From the IMG/VR virus record IMGVR_UViG_3300046777_003341, positions 1-29,559 of that record: a stretch of DNA of 29,559 nt. One strand, written 5' to 3'. This DNA comes from a virus. Under the pieces are notes generated by a model that was not told the origin of the DNA, did no database searches, and was given only the letters and a program-made list of their open reading frames with translations. The translations under genes and the position numbers were made by a program. Shown one piece after another: positions 1 to 7,921 of this stretch (within the stretch, counting starts at the first letter, position 1; the number at the start of each line of letters is the position of its first letter).

Positions 1-1954
1 CTGTAAGTTTTATTCCGCTTGCTTGAGCTACTTTTCTAGAAAGAAAGTTTTGCTTTGCGGAACTTATTTGTCCAGTAAAATCTCCAAACAAAGCTTTTTG
101 TGGTCTTAAAATACCAGAAGCTTGATCCGTTATAAAGTCTTGAAAATCTGCAGCATACGATAATTCAGCTCTTTGTGCTAAGCCTACCCTAAAGGTATCT
201 CCAGAAAAAATTCTGTCAGCTGCAGTGAAAGCTTCTTGAAGAGTTTCTGCTTCAAAGCTTCTGGCTTTAGTGCCTAAATCTTTTTTTGCTCTTTTGGCAA
301 GCTGCTGGAAGAAATCTTCATCTGTGGTAGATGTTATTGGATTTACGCCATAAGTAATTCTTTGAGAGATATTTCTTAATGATGTATCCTTTGGGCTTGG
401 CAAGCCAGCGGTTTTTATTCCAGAAACAAATTCTTCAGCTTCTTCTTTTCCATACCCTCTGCGAACAAGCTCTGCTACAACTGTTTTATTATATGCGTTT
501 CTTTCAAAGTTAGCAGCGAAAGTTCCCTTTTGAGCCAAGGTTCCATCAGGATTTGCCATTGTTTTAGCAGCAAAGCTTGCGCCAACGTGGTGTATAAATC
601 TACTGGTATGTTGACTTCTTAAACTGGCTATTGTTTTATTTAAAATATCAGATGCAAGAGTTGGATCTCCGCTAGCCCTTCTTAGACCTTCGTCAAATGA
701 TATAGCTCCTGATATAACATCATATGCATTTCGTGTTTTCTTAAACTCTCTAGCAAAAGATCTGGTTGCCGAAGGTACGTTTCTTATGGCTGGAATTGTG
801 TCAAATAAACCAGCTAAGTCTTCCTTAGATGTCCCAGAAGATGTTGTTACATCGCCCTGGTAGCCAACAAGATAGGCTTTGGCTTGTTTTGCTGCTGCCT
901 TGAGTTTGCCCTCACCAGAGAGCTCTGAGGCTGCTCTGGCGGCTGCTGCGCCTCTTCTAGCTTGATGTAGTGAATTTACAAATCCAGCTTCCTTTGCTTG
1001 AGAATCCTGCCAAGATATATTAAATGCGTTTGAGGCAGATGAGGTGATCCTCATGGCTTGATTGGCTAAGTTTCCAGCATCTTGACCAAATGAGTCTAGG
1101 ATCGTTTTTAGATCCGATATTTTATTTGATGTTCTTTTTTGGTTTTTTGTTAAAGGAAATGGAAAGTCTTGATATGGAGCGTCCATCAAGGACTTCATCC
1201 TGTTCACTGCAGCTCCAGCTACTGCAGTTGGCAATACTATATCTGTTATATTTCTTGTTGACTGCGTAACAAAGTCAGTTATTACGTCTACTGGGTTATA
1301 CCATTTGCCCCTTGGTCTATCATCGTCATTACCAAACAACGGACCAGTAACACCTCTTTGTACTATGTAGGTGCTAGGCAATCCTATAGCTAGTGATCTT
1401 GAGTTTCTAACTAGGCTTTGCTGCAGTTGATCTCTGTAAGACCATATAGCTGCTGGCTCAGCGCCAGATGAAGCTGCCCTAAATTCTTTGGCGGTCATCC
1501 ACTTGGTGCCATCAGACACGTAACCTGGACCAGCTAACTTAGTTAGTATTGGCTTGGATATCGATCCATCAGCTTTTCTATTAATTAATCTAGCGTAAGG
1601 ATCGACAGCATCTTCTATATATCTGTTTAGTCCCTCTAATTCATCTAGTGTTTTTCTTATTTGTCCAGCTGTTTTTACAGCTCTAGTTCCAAGATGCGAT
1701 CCACTATCTGCTGCTCTTTGTATAGTTGTAGCTAGCTTAACTCCACCTTTGCTCAAGCCCTTATTTAATACAAAGGTTGCTGCTAGTGTTGCAGCTGTAG
1801 AGCTCAAATATCTTACTATTGGTTTGTCATTTAAGAATTTACTTAGAGCTCCGCTACTAGATGGCGGACGTTGTTCTTCATTCTGTGCTGAGCTATAATC
1901 TCGGTTGGTTACACCATAGCCTAAACTTTGTAATGGAATTTTATCTCTAAACAA
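1..1954 (-). CDS. Large tail protein, probable tape measure, N-terminal part (partial)
   Basis: A reading frame without stops runs from a TTG at 1954 off the left edge, giving 651 complete codons. The only upstream in-frame codons before a TAG are TTT and ATC, so TTG is the most likely start; an AGAAGGG Shine-Dalgarno lies 9 bases before it. The product starts LFRDKIPLQSLGYG. It is rich in Ala, Ser, Lys and Arg, looks mostly helical, and has a few moderately hydrophobic stretches (about residues 50-65 and 230-245). It directly follows two tail-assembly chaperone genes, where tailed phages usually carry the tape measure. I recognise no enzymatic motif. The tape-measure role rests on position, length and composition; another large internal virion or baseplate protein is possible. 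The start lies 17 bases past the stop of the preceding gene, so it belongs to the same transcription unit. Confidence 0.6.
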   Translation of the reverse strand, partial: MFRDKIPLQSLGYGVTNRDYSSAQNEEQRPPSSSGALSKFLNDKPIVRYLSSTAATLAATFVLNKGLSKGGVKLATTIQRAADSGSHLGTRAVKTAGQIRKTLDELEGLNRYIEDAVDPYARLINRKADGSISKPILTKLAGPGYVSDGTKWMTAKEFRAASSGAEPAAIWSYRDQLQQSLVRNSRSLAIGLPSTYIVQRGVTGPLFGNDDDRPRGKWYNPVDVITDFVTQSTRNITDIVLPTAVAGAAVNRMKSLMDAPYQDFPFPLTKNQKRTSNKISDLKTILDSFGQDAGNLANQAMRITSSASNAFNISWQDSQAKEAGFVNSLHQARRGAAAARAASELSGEGKLKAAAKQAKAYLVGYQGDVTTSSGTSKEDLAGLFDTIPAIRNVPSATRSFAREFKKTRNAYDVISGAISFDEGLRRASGDPTLASDILNKTIASLRSQHTSRFIHHVGASFAAKTMANPDGTLAQKGTFAANFERNAYNKTVVAELVRRGYGKEEAEEFVSGIKTAGLPSPKDTSLRNISQRITYGVNPITSTTDEDFFQQLAKRAKKDLGTKARSFEAETLQEAFTAADRIFSGDTFRVGLAQRAELSYAADFQDFITDQASGILRPQKALFGDFTGQISSAKQNFLSRKVAQASGIKLT

Positions 1955-1971
1955 GATAAACTACCCTTCTA

Positions 1972-2598
1972 CTATCTTGCGCCCCAAAGCTTTTGTGCAA
2001 CAGGGTCATTATATTTGGCTTCGCCTTCTTTTCTAGACTGGTTATATCTATTAGCTTTGTCTTGTTCTTTTTCCATTACTTCTTCTGGATCAACCAATTG
2101 CAAGTTAACATTAGTAGATTCTATTCCTAAAATAGCTTGTTTAATTTCCATTATCTTTTCTGATAAGGCGACTTTTTGCGCTAATTTAGTATAGGTAAGA
2201 TTGTCTAAATCTTCTGGCGTATATGATGTTATAGTAGCCAAAACAAAAGCTTTCATTAAGCTTCTTACCTCAGAAGCTTCTAATCTTTTTTCATCTAATA
2301 TTCTTTTAGCCTTTTTGGGAGACGCAAAGCCAGACTCTTCTAAAATCTCTTCTGCCAAGGAAGAAACCAACCCAGCCGGGTAGGCGTCAACATTAATGTC
2401 TTCAGGATATACAACACCAATTTTAATAATTAAATCTTCTATTTCAGCAGAAGACTCGCCAGAATTTTGGTGTTCTGTTATTTTATCGAATTCGGCAAAT
2501 GTCAGCTCACGAAAGATTACTAACTGCTTTTTTAGATATGTTTGGAATACAGAGCCATATAATGATTTTAGCTCATACAAGAACTCTGGAGCTATCAT
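1972..2598 (-). CDS. Tail assembly chaperone, second of a paralogous pair
   Basis: This 208-residue protein sits between the tail tube genes and the long probable tape-measure gene, the usual place for chaperones that coat the tape measure during tail assembly. Residues 1-95 align by eye with the product just upstream: an aromatic/YG segment (SLYGSVF), an FREL segment, a charged helix, a VYP motif, then an AGL...EEILEESGF motif. The C-terminal half is extra, charged and probably helical, ending with KYNDPVAQKLWGAR. The ATG lies 4 bases after the upstream stop, so translation is probably coupled. In many phages this pair is joined by programmed frameshifting; the second frame is open for only about 15 bases before the ATG and I see no slippery heptamer, so separate initiation is more likely. 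Confidence 0.6.
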   Translation of the reverse strand: MIAPEFLYELKSLYGSVFQTYLKKQLVIFRELTFAEFDKITEHQNSGESSAEIEDLIIKIGVVYPEDINVDAYPAGLVSSLAEEILEESGFASPKKAKRILDEKRLEASEVRSLMKAFVLATITSYTPEDLDNLTYTKLAQKVALSEKIMEIKQAILGIESTNVNLQLVDPEEVMEKEQDKANRYNQSRKEGEAKYNDPVAQKLWGAR

Positions 2599-2602
2599 AT
2601 TA

Positions 2603-3124
2603 TTAGAGCTGTCTTACCTCAAGGGCTAAGAATCCAGAAGCTTCAAGAACTTCTTGTGAAATCAAAGAAGGCAATCCAGCCATTTCTGCTACGAGCGATT
2701 GCTTGTCATAAGCTGGGTACAAAATGCAAATCTCAGTGATTGCTTCTTCGTTCCAAAGATTAGCTTCAGTTTGACTCAACTGACCTGCTTGAACTAGCTG
2801 CTCCATTTTCTTAACAAGATTCTTGTATTCGAGTCTGTTCAATGTTCTCCAAGCAATATGCTTGTCGTAAGTGATCGAAGTTACATACACGTCACCATAT
2901 TCTTGCTTCCACAATTTAATCTGTCCTGCAGTAGGACCGCCTGGCCAAATTAGTTCATCATCTGGAAGATCCTCAACGCCCAATGGAGCTTCTTCATCTG
3001 CTGCTACATCTTGAATTGCTTCGTCTACAACTTCTTCTTCTGAAAGAATTAAAACTGAATCAGCGCCTGTTTTTTCTGCTAACTCAGGTGAGTCTTTTAC
3101 AACAACTTTTCTAGGTTCGTTCAT
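2603..3124 (-). CDS. Tail assembly chaperone, first of a paralogous pair
   Basis: A 173-residue protein with a very acidic N-terminus (about residues 1-60, many Glu and Asp) followed by the domain shared with the next gene: LWKQEYGDVYVTSI, an AWRTLNRLEYKNL segment, an ILYP motif and AGLPSLISQEVLEASGF. YG.VY followed by R.L...EY is the pattern I associate with tail assembly chaperones of contractile-tailed phages. It follows the third tail-tube-family gene. A clear AGGAG Shine-Dalgarno lies 6 bases before the ATG, and the 65-base gap upstream holds an extended -10 promoter element, so this gene probably opens a transcript covering the chaperones and tape measure. Confidence 0.62.
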   Translation of the reverse strand: MNEPRKVVVKDSPELAEKTGADSVLILSEEEVVDEAIQDVAADEEAPLGVEDLPDDELIWPGGPTAGQIKLWKQEYGDVYVTSITYDKHIAWRTLNRLEYKNLVKKMEQLVQAGQLSQTEANLWNEEAITEICILYPAYDKQSLVAEMAGLPSLISQEVLEASGFLALEVRQL

Positions 3125-3156
3125 TTTTTCTCCTATTAACTATAGTTACACTAAAA

Positions 3157-3165
3157 ATTATATCA
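3157..3165 (-). promoter_or_regulatory. Extended -10 promoter element before the tail chaperones
   Basis: The minus strand reads TGATATAAT, a perfect extended -10 (TG, one base, TATAAT), preceded by a further TG. It lies 33 bases before the chaperone ATG, in one of the few non-coding gaps. No good -35 is visible, as expected for extended -10 promoters. The same core recurs at 26699-26707 and, with one change, at 15881-15889 and on both strands near 20481-20497. Confidence 0.5.
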
Positions 3166-3189
3166 CATTTTTTCTATTAGTATTTTGTA

Positions 3190-4251
3190 TTATTGTAATT
3201 GATCATAAAGAGCTGCTCTATCTCTTAAGGTGAGTAGCTCCTCTTGAGTTGGTGGCGGCTGAACCTTGCCTGGGTCAGTCTGAGAAGAACCCTTTTGCTC
3301 ATTTGTGGTGATAGTCCCATGCTCTGGTTCTTTTAATTTTCCATCGGATATATACATATCTCTTGCAGTAAAGTCATAGGATTCGACCACAAGCATTCCG
3401 CCAGGGGAATATGCTGTGCTCATTGAATTAAGATGTACGCTTTGTAAAACAATGTCCATCTGAAATGGTCCAGTTGGATTGGCTTGCACAAGTCTGTCAT
3501 TAAAATCAAGAGACATTAATCTATCTATTGTCTCATAATTAGATCCACTTTGGGTACCTTCATTCTTTGCAAGGGTAGTCATTGAACCTTCTTGGGTTCC
3601 ATATTTAATAATAAAGTTAAAAGGTGGATGTGCACTAAATATATTTCTATTATCTGAACCTCTACCATCTGAACCCAGTCTATCTAATTGACTATTGGCC
3701 CAGTACTTTTGTACATTTTTTTCATCTTCAATATCTTCCGAATCGCTTCTTAGATATGATTGAATTTGAGAAGTTGGTTTATCTGAATAAAAATCGGTTC
3801 TTACTTTTGCGGCTTTTGATAAAAGGTCTTTCATTCTACCTGGATATCTACTATGAATTGTTAGCTGACCATTAACAATTCTTGTCCCAGTCATCATAAC
3901 ATCATAGTTATATGACCAGAATCCATAGAGCGGAGCTTTTTGCTGAGTAATAGTGAAGGCAAATGCGGCTATATCAAGTTCATCACCGGCATCAAAGAGA
4001 CCGTCAATATAAACTTTAATGTCTTCACCGCTAAAGTAATAATCATAATAGTTATTAAACTTAGTTGTATCGTCTACTTTACCAGCCCACTGTAAGTCAA
4101 TGTCTTCATTTAGTGGGTCAAATGATTGTGGACTTATCAAAGAAAAATCATTATTTTCTTTTGATATTTTTATTTCTGGTGGCAGGTATGCGCTAAATGG
4201 CCTAAATGGTTTCCTGCCAATTATTCTTCCATAGTCAATTGGTCCTGCCAT
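3190..4251 (-). CDS. Divergent tail-tube-family protein (third copy)
   Basis: A 353-residue protein that I place in the same fold family as the two tail tube proteins encoded just upstream. Matching landmarks are AFTITQQKAPLYGFWS (compare SVTREKAPIYTMGS in the tube protein), GTRIVNGQLTIHSRYPG (compare GIAGSLIFTVF), a late PFQMDIVLQ strand (compare PFDITITFA), and VVESYDFTARDM (compare VIEETMTYVAREI). It differs by a longer N-terminal part, a middle insertion of roughly 100 residues and a Pro/Gln-rich C-terminus. It could be a tail-tip, hub-proximal or initiator tube ring. The ATG follows the previous stop by 2 bases. The similarity is by eye only; a structural comparison would test it. Confidence 0.5.
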   Translation of the reverse strand: MAGPIDYGRIIGRKPFRPFSAYLPPEIKISKENNDFSLISPQSFDPLNEDIDLQWAGKVDDTTKFNNYYDYYFSGEDIKVYIDGLFDAGDELDIAAFAFTITQQKAPLYGFWSYNYDVMMTGTRIVNGQLTIHSRYPGRMKDLLSKAAKVRTDFYSDKPTSQIQSYLRSDSEDIEDEKNVQKYWANSQLDRLGSDGRGSDNRNIFSAHPPFNFIIKYGTQEGSMTTLAKNEGTQSGSNYETIDRLMSLDFNDRLVQANPTGPFQMDIVLQSVHLNSMSTAYSPGGMLVVESYDFTARDMYISDGKLKEPEHGTITTNEQKGSSQTDPGKVQPPPTQEELLTLRDRAALYDQLQ

Positions 4252-4253
4252 AA

Positions 4254-4997
4254 TTACTCTGGCTTTCTTATTCTATCTATAAACGTAGTATATTGTATCA
4301 TTTTATCTTCACCATAATAATTATTTTGTCTGTCTTTATAAACTGCACTTTCTTCTGGGCCAAGCAACATTGGGTCGTAGTCCATTGAAAGTAGTGGCTG
4401 TATGCCTCTTGCCATAAACGTATATGTTTGTTCCGTTATCAAGTCATCTACAGACATAGTTTGACCTTCGTCCACTATAGTAACACCGTATATCTTCATC
4501 TTTCCGCCAAGGCCGTACTCATTGAAAAATGTTAATACGATATCAAATGGGGGAAGCATGTCTGCAAGAGGCGCAAAGAATAACCCAGTTTCTGCCATTA
4601 TTTGTCTGTACTCTTTTATCCTATAAAATGCGTATTCGTTAAAAACTGTAAATATTAAGGAGCCGGCAATTGTTCTTCCACCTTTAACAAACCCTCTGGG
4701 GTTTACATGACCTAGCGTTCTGACTGGAGCATTTTCTCTGTGGATCGAATACGAAATAGTTTGGACTTCTGCCAACTCAAGAACATCCATGGAACCGACT
4801 GTCCCGGTTACTCTGTCTATATTTGGTATAACCATTGTTGCTGAAATATCAGTTCCAGCAAAAGACATATTAGAAAATGGGTCTGGCAATCCTTTTTCTG
4901 CTCTTATCTTACTAATGGCACTCGCATCATAAAGATTTGATTTATTATTAAGTGACTTAAAATCACGTTTAATTGGTTGAGGATCAATTATTGCCAT
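4254..4997 (-). CDS. Tail tube protein, second copy
   Basis: A 247-residue protein clearly homologous to the next gene upstream (5086-5784). Shared blocks include EVQTISYSIHRENAPVRTLG, NPRGF.KGGRTIAGSLIFTVF, PPFDIVLTFFNEYG, KIYGV...DEG, and DD...EQTYTFMARGI. Proteins of this type form the inner tube of contractile tails, stacked as hexameric rings inside the sheath. The N-terminal 65 residues differ from the paralogue, suggesting a specialised ring or a different interface. The start is the ATG at 4997 with an AGGAA sequence about 5 bases upstream. A strong hairpin sits between this gene and the other tube gene. Confidence 0.75.
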   Translation of the reverse strand: MAIIDPQPIKRDFKSLNNKSNLYDASAISKIRAEKGLPDPFSNMSFAGTDISATMVIPNIDRVTGTVGSMDVLELAEVQTISYSIHRENAPVRTLGHVNPRGFVKGGRTIAGSLIFTVFNEYAFYRIKEYRQIMAETGLFFAPLADMLPPFDIVLTFFNEYGLGGKMKIYGVTIVDEGQTMSVDDLITEQTYTFMARGIQPLLSMDYDPMLLGPEESAVYKDRQNNYYGEDKMIQYTTFIDRIRKPE

Positions 4998-5022
4998 GGT
5001 TTCCTGTCTTTACCTAGAAATA

Positions 5023-5060
5023 GATATGGAGGACCAGAGTTTCCCCCCGTCCTCCATATC
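5023..5060 (-). promoter_or_regulatory. Strong intercistronic RNA hairpin between the two tube genes
   Basis: GATATGGAGGAC at 5049-5060 (minus strand reading) pairs perfectly with GTCCTCCATATC at 5023-5034: 12 base pairs around a 14-base loop containing a G6 run. No T-run follows on the minus strand, so it is not an ordinary intrinsic terminator. It directly follows the first tube gene and precedes the second, so an mRNA-stabilising or processing element that sets their ratio is plausible. One arm contains GGAGGA, a Shine-Dalgarno-like sequence with no start codon at the right distance. Confidence 0.6.
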
Positions 5061-5085
5061 AACTTACTTTTAATTATTTAATTAC

Positions 5086-5784
5086 TTATGGTCTGATTAT
5101 CTTAGGGTTGAGACCTGCGTCTGCTACTGTGTCCCTGTTGATGATGTCCTTCAGATCACCGGTATTAAACTTGCCATTGGCCAACTGATCAGTGGTTATT
5201 CTGTACATTGGGCCAATTTCTCTGGCAACATAAGTCATCGTTTCTTCAATAACGATGTCGTCCATCGAAGCGCCTGAACCTTCATTAAGAAGTTCAACGC
5301 CGTAGATCGAGCGAACTGCACCTTGGCCGTATTCGTTAGCAAAGGTGATCGTTATATCGAACGGAGGAATTTGGTCAGCATAGAATGGAACCTGTGATAC
5401 TATGTCAGAATCCTGAGCTGAGAATTCTGCAATTCCGCGCTTGTGTCCAACATCACCCGGAAGAGTGTTGTGTCTTCTGGTGTAGAACATTTGTGGATTG
5501 TCCTTCTGGTGGTTGGCATCAAGCATCTGATAAAGAGCTGGACGGTCAAACACGGTGAAGATCAATGAGCCTGCGATTCCACGCTTGCCTCTTGAGAACG
5601 ATCTTGGGTTTGGTGAACCCATTGTGTAGATAGGAGCTTTCTCTCTGGTTACCGAGAAAGTGATTCCTGAAAGAGCTCCAATTTCGATGCCACCAAAAGT
5701 AGCTACGATATCTGCTCCTGAAAACGTGGTGTAAGTATTGAGATACTTATTAACCGCGCTGTCGTAGTAGTCTGAACCAGCCAT
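5086..5784 (-). CDS. Tail tube protein, first copy (probable major tube protein)
   Basis: A 232-residue protein directly downstream of the canonical sheath gene, the normal sheath-then-tube order of contractile-tailed phages. Visible blocks are GITFSVTREKAPIYTMGS, PNPRSFSRGKRGIAGSLIFTVF, PPFDITITFANEYGQG, and SMDDIVIEETMTYVAREIGP. These are shared with the following tube paralogue and fit the two-sheet barrel typical of tube proteins. It lacks the longer N-terminal extension of its paralogue. A strong GGAGGG Shine-Dalgarno 6 bases before the ATG and the hairpin after the gene fit high expression, so I take this as the major tube subunit. Confidence 0.78.
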   Translation of the reverse strand: MAGSDYYDSAVNKYLNTYTTFSGADIVATFGGIEIGALSGITFSVTREKAPIYTMGSPNPRSFSRGKRGIAGSLIFTVFDRPALYQMLDANHQKDNPQMFYTRRHNTLPGDVGHKRGIAEFSAQDSDIVSQVPFYADQIPPFDITITFANEYGQGAVRSIYGVELLNEGSGASMDDIVIEETMTYVAREIGPMYRITTDQLANGKFNTGDLKDIINRDTVADAGLNPKIIRP

Positions 5785-5819
5785 ATTATACCCTCCAATT
5801 CGGTATATTAATTATATGA

Positions 5820-7094
5820 TTATATTGTTACAGCTACTTGAACTTCAATGTTCTTGAGTTCAAATGCTGGGGTGAGTACGAGATCAACAAACGCCTTATT
5901 TTCTGCTGGCCAGTAACTTACTGTGAAGTCACTGTCGAGCAAGGCTCCAACTTGTTGCATACCCTTTAATGCCGAAGTGATAGCTGTTTCCATTGAGTTA
6001 CGTGTCTGTAACGTGGATGCCTCGCCAACAAACTTCGTGCAAACTTGTCTTACCAAGAGAGCTGCTTCGGTAACAATTCTCATTGTTGAGATTCTTGTGT
6101 AGTCCGAAGTTGCTCCTGCCATTGTCAAACCCTCTACAAAAGTAGGAACCTTATTGAAGTTCAAAGCAATAAAGTTTACACCGCGATCAGAAAGACCAAG
6201 TTGGTGAGTTCTGGTTGGGTTATATCTTAAGGCAGCAACGTTATAAGCCGTCTTGTTTACTGGTGAAGTAAAGGATGACATTCTGCTAATTGCAGCTGCA
6301 AATGTAGTTGCTCCGTTTGCATAACCCCATGCTGCTGGGTAGTTAACTGGCTTAAGCTCAGAAGCAATTACTACAACGTGTCTACCAATTTCTTTAAATT
6401 CAACGTTATCAAATTCGGTTGTTGAATCTCTGCTAATTAAGTTAGCAGGACCGCTACCTGAATTGTAGATGTGTGAAGAAACCTGTGAAGGTGTCATGAA
6501 TTCAGAAGTGCCAACATATGGCTTGATTCCCATAATAGCGAAGCATGCGTGTGAGTTCTCTGAAATTTCTTTTACTTTTGCTGCTACTTTGCCTGCCCAG
6601 CTATTTGCTGTTGCTGCATTGTTTGCATAGAAACCGTATTCTTCGTCGTCACCTGGAGTTGCAGGGTCCTGCCACTCGCTTGAGTGAGTTCCACGGCCCC
6701 AAGGAACAATGATATCTGGCTGTGCTGACTCTGCTGCTTCGAAAGCTGCGTCAAACACATTTCCACCACCTGCTGCTGCATAAGCAACGCTGGTTATTGC
6801 TCCGGTGCTATGATTAAAAGCAGAGTCAGATGGCAATGGAACAATAAATACTCTTTCTGCTCCACCAGCAAGAAGTTCATAATAACCTCTGTGTACTTGT
6901 GAATCTTCACCAAAAGCGGTTATAACATCTTGTTCGCTGGTAGCTTGAACTACGTCAAGATCCTGGACATTGCCAGTTCCACTAACTGTTCCTCTTTTAG
7001 CAATCAAAACAATTCTCGGACCTACAGGAATATCCTGGCGAGAAATGCTATAAAATCTATCTTTTACTATTGTTTTTACACCTGGTAGAGCCAT
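5820..7094 (-). CDS. Tail sheath protein
   Basis: A 424-residue contractile tail sheath protein. The N-terminus (MALPGVKTIVKDRFYSI, then VGPRIVLIAKRGT) is typical of sheath proteins, followed by a loop with the GYYELLAGGAERVFIVPL segment. The C-terminal part (roughly 290-424) carries the conserved core: RYNPTRTHQLGLSDRGVNFIA, a TSDYTRISTMRIVTEAALLVRQ helix and a final beta region VDLVLTPAFELKNIEVQVAVTI. In assembled tails this C-terminal part interlocks neighbouring subunits. It is followed by the tube genes. A GGAGGT Shine-Dalgarno lies about 9 bases before the ATG. It is about 100 residues shorter than the sheath-like protein encoded two genes upstream and lacks that protein's N-terminal domain, so this is the better candidate for the main sheath. 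Confidence 0.8.
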   Translation of the reverse strand: MALPGVKTIVKDRFYSISRQDIPVGPRIVLIAKRGTVSGTGNVQDLDVVQATSEQDVITAFGEDSQVHRGYYELLAGGAERVFIVPLPSDSAFNHSTGAITSVAYAAAGGGNVFDAAFEAAESAQPDIIVPWGRGTHSSEWQDPATPGDDEEYGFYANNAATANSWAGKVAAKVKEISENSHACFAIMGIKPYVGTSEFMTPSQVSSHIYNSGSGPANLISRDSTTEFDNVEFKEIGRHVVVIASELKPVNYPAAWGYANGATTFAAAISRMSSFTSPVNKTAYNVAALRYNPTRTHQLGLSDRGVNFIALNFNKVPTFVEGLTMAGATSDYTRISTMRIVTEAALLVRQVCTKFVGEASTLQTRNSMETAITSALKGMQQVGALLDSDFTVSYWPAENKAFVDLVLTPAFELKNIEVQVAVTI

Positions 7095-7140
7095 TGTCCT
7101 TAGACCTCCGCTTGCAGCATTATTTGTATTTTTACTTCAT

Positions 7141-7151
7141 GAATATAGTAA
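7141..7151 (-). promoter_or_regulatory. Promoter-like block TTACTATATTC before the sheath gene
   Basis: The minus strand reads TTACTATATTC in the 89-base gap before the sheath ATG at 7094. The same 11 bases occur at 18375-18385 and 24502-24512, also just upstream of genes. TACTAT fits a TAnnnT -10 element. No clear -35 is seen, which fits a late promoter read by a phage-modified RNA polymerase, but this is inference from repetition and position. Confidence 0.45.
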
Positions 7152-7183
7152 TGGGGCCTTATTGAAAACAAACTACATAAATA

Positions 7184-7921
7184 TTATGAATTTGGTGTGG
7201 CGCTCTGGTTTAAGTCTATAATATTAAGGTCAGTACCATCAAATGATGGGGTAGACCCATAGTAGTATTCGTCCCACAACTCTTTTTCATAAGCCATATA
7301 TCTTCTAACGTCTATGATTATTTCCTCAATCTTTTGAACTTCCATGGCGAATAGCTTTTCTGTGGTTAACATGTAGCTAACCGTTCTTTTATTGACGTCA
7401 GATGAACCTCTATTTTCTTCAGAATCAGACATTCTTCTTGCATAAACTAACTCTGAGGCTCCAAGTCTTTTAAAGACCGGGGTATACTCCAGCATGAAGT
7501 CTTCAAATGCCTCTATGATCTGGTCAGCCACTTCTGGACCAGAAGACCTACCTACGGTTCCCTTTAGCTGAGCTCCTTCGGTTGTTTCTGTTATGACGGT
7601 AAATGTTACTACGTTTTGAAATCTCTGCCCAAAAACAGCCACATCATTACTTGGGGATATTCTTGTTCTTGGTTTAGGCTCGGTTGAATGAGCTCTTCTA
7701 AGCTCCAATCCATACACTATCACTGGGTATTCTGCGTAGTCACCAGACTGAGTTGGCTTAATTTTTATAGATGGATAGGCATTTTCCCAAAGGGCTTTAA
7801 CTGCGGTTATAAATTCTAAATACGACAAGTTTCCATGAGCCTGCAGCGGGGCGCCAAACATTCTGTTGTAATCAATTTCATTTACGTTTGAGGATGGGAA
7901 TCTAATCTGATTTTGCGGCAC
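7184..7921 (-). CDS. Tail terminator / tail completion protein
   Basis: A 245-residue protein between the two sheath-family genes. It has the features of tail terminator proteins: a helical N-terminal segment (FITAVKALWENAYPSIKI), a strand with YPVIVYGLELRR, then VAVFGQRFQNVVTFTVITET, a helix EVADQIIEAFEDFML, and RTVSYMLTTEKLF near the end. Such proteins form a hexameric ring that caps the finished tail and docks it to the neck. The start is GTG at 7921, which overlaps the upstream stop by one base (TAGTG), with a GAGGTG Shine-Dalgarno. The acidic C-terminal tail after residue 215 is unusual. The assignment is from fold pattern and position. Confidence 0.55.
   Translation of the reverse strand: MPQNQIRFPSSNVNEIDYNRMFGAPLQAHGNLSYLEFITAVKALWENAYPSIKIKPTQSGDYAEYPVIVYGLELRRAHSTEPKPRTRISPSNDVAVFGQRFQNVVTFTVITETTEGAQLKGTVGRSSGPEVADQIIEAFEDFMLEYTPVFKRLGASELVYARRMSDSEENRGSSDVNKRTVSYMLTTEKLFAMEVQKIEEIIIDVRRYMAYEKELWDEYYYGSTPSFDGTDLNIIDLNQSATPNS

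Noticed and set aside
2596-2616. Programmed frameshift joining the two tail chaperones
   Set aside because: The overlap of open frames is only about 15 bases, no slippery heptamer is seen, and the second gene has its own ATG and repeats the same domain.
5023-5060. Intrinsic terminator
   Set aside because: The hairpin is strong but has no T-run after it on the minus strand, and genes of the same module continue beyond it.
6584-6787. Minus-strand frame of 67 codons, Gln-rich
   Set aside because: It lies wholly inside the sheath gene in another frame; its composition is a by-product of Ala/Ser-rich codons.
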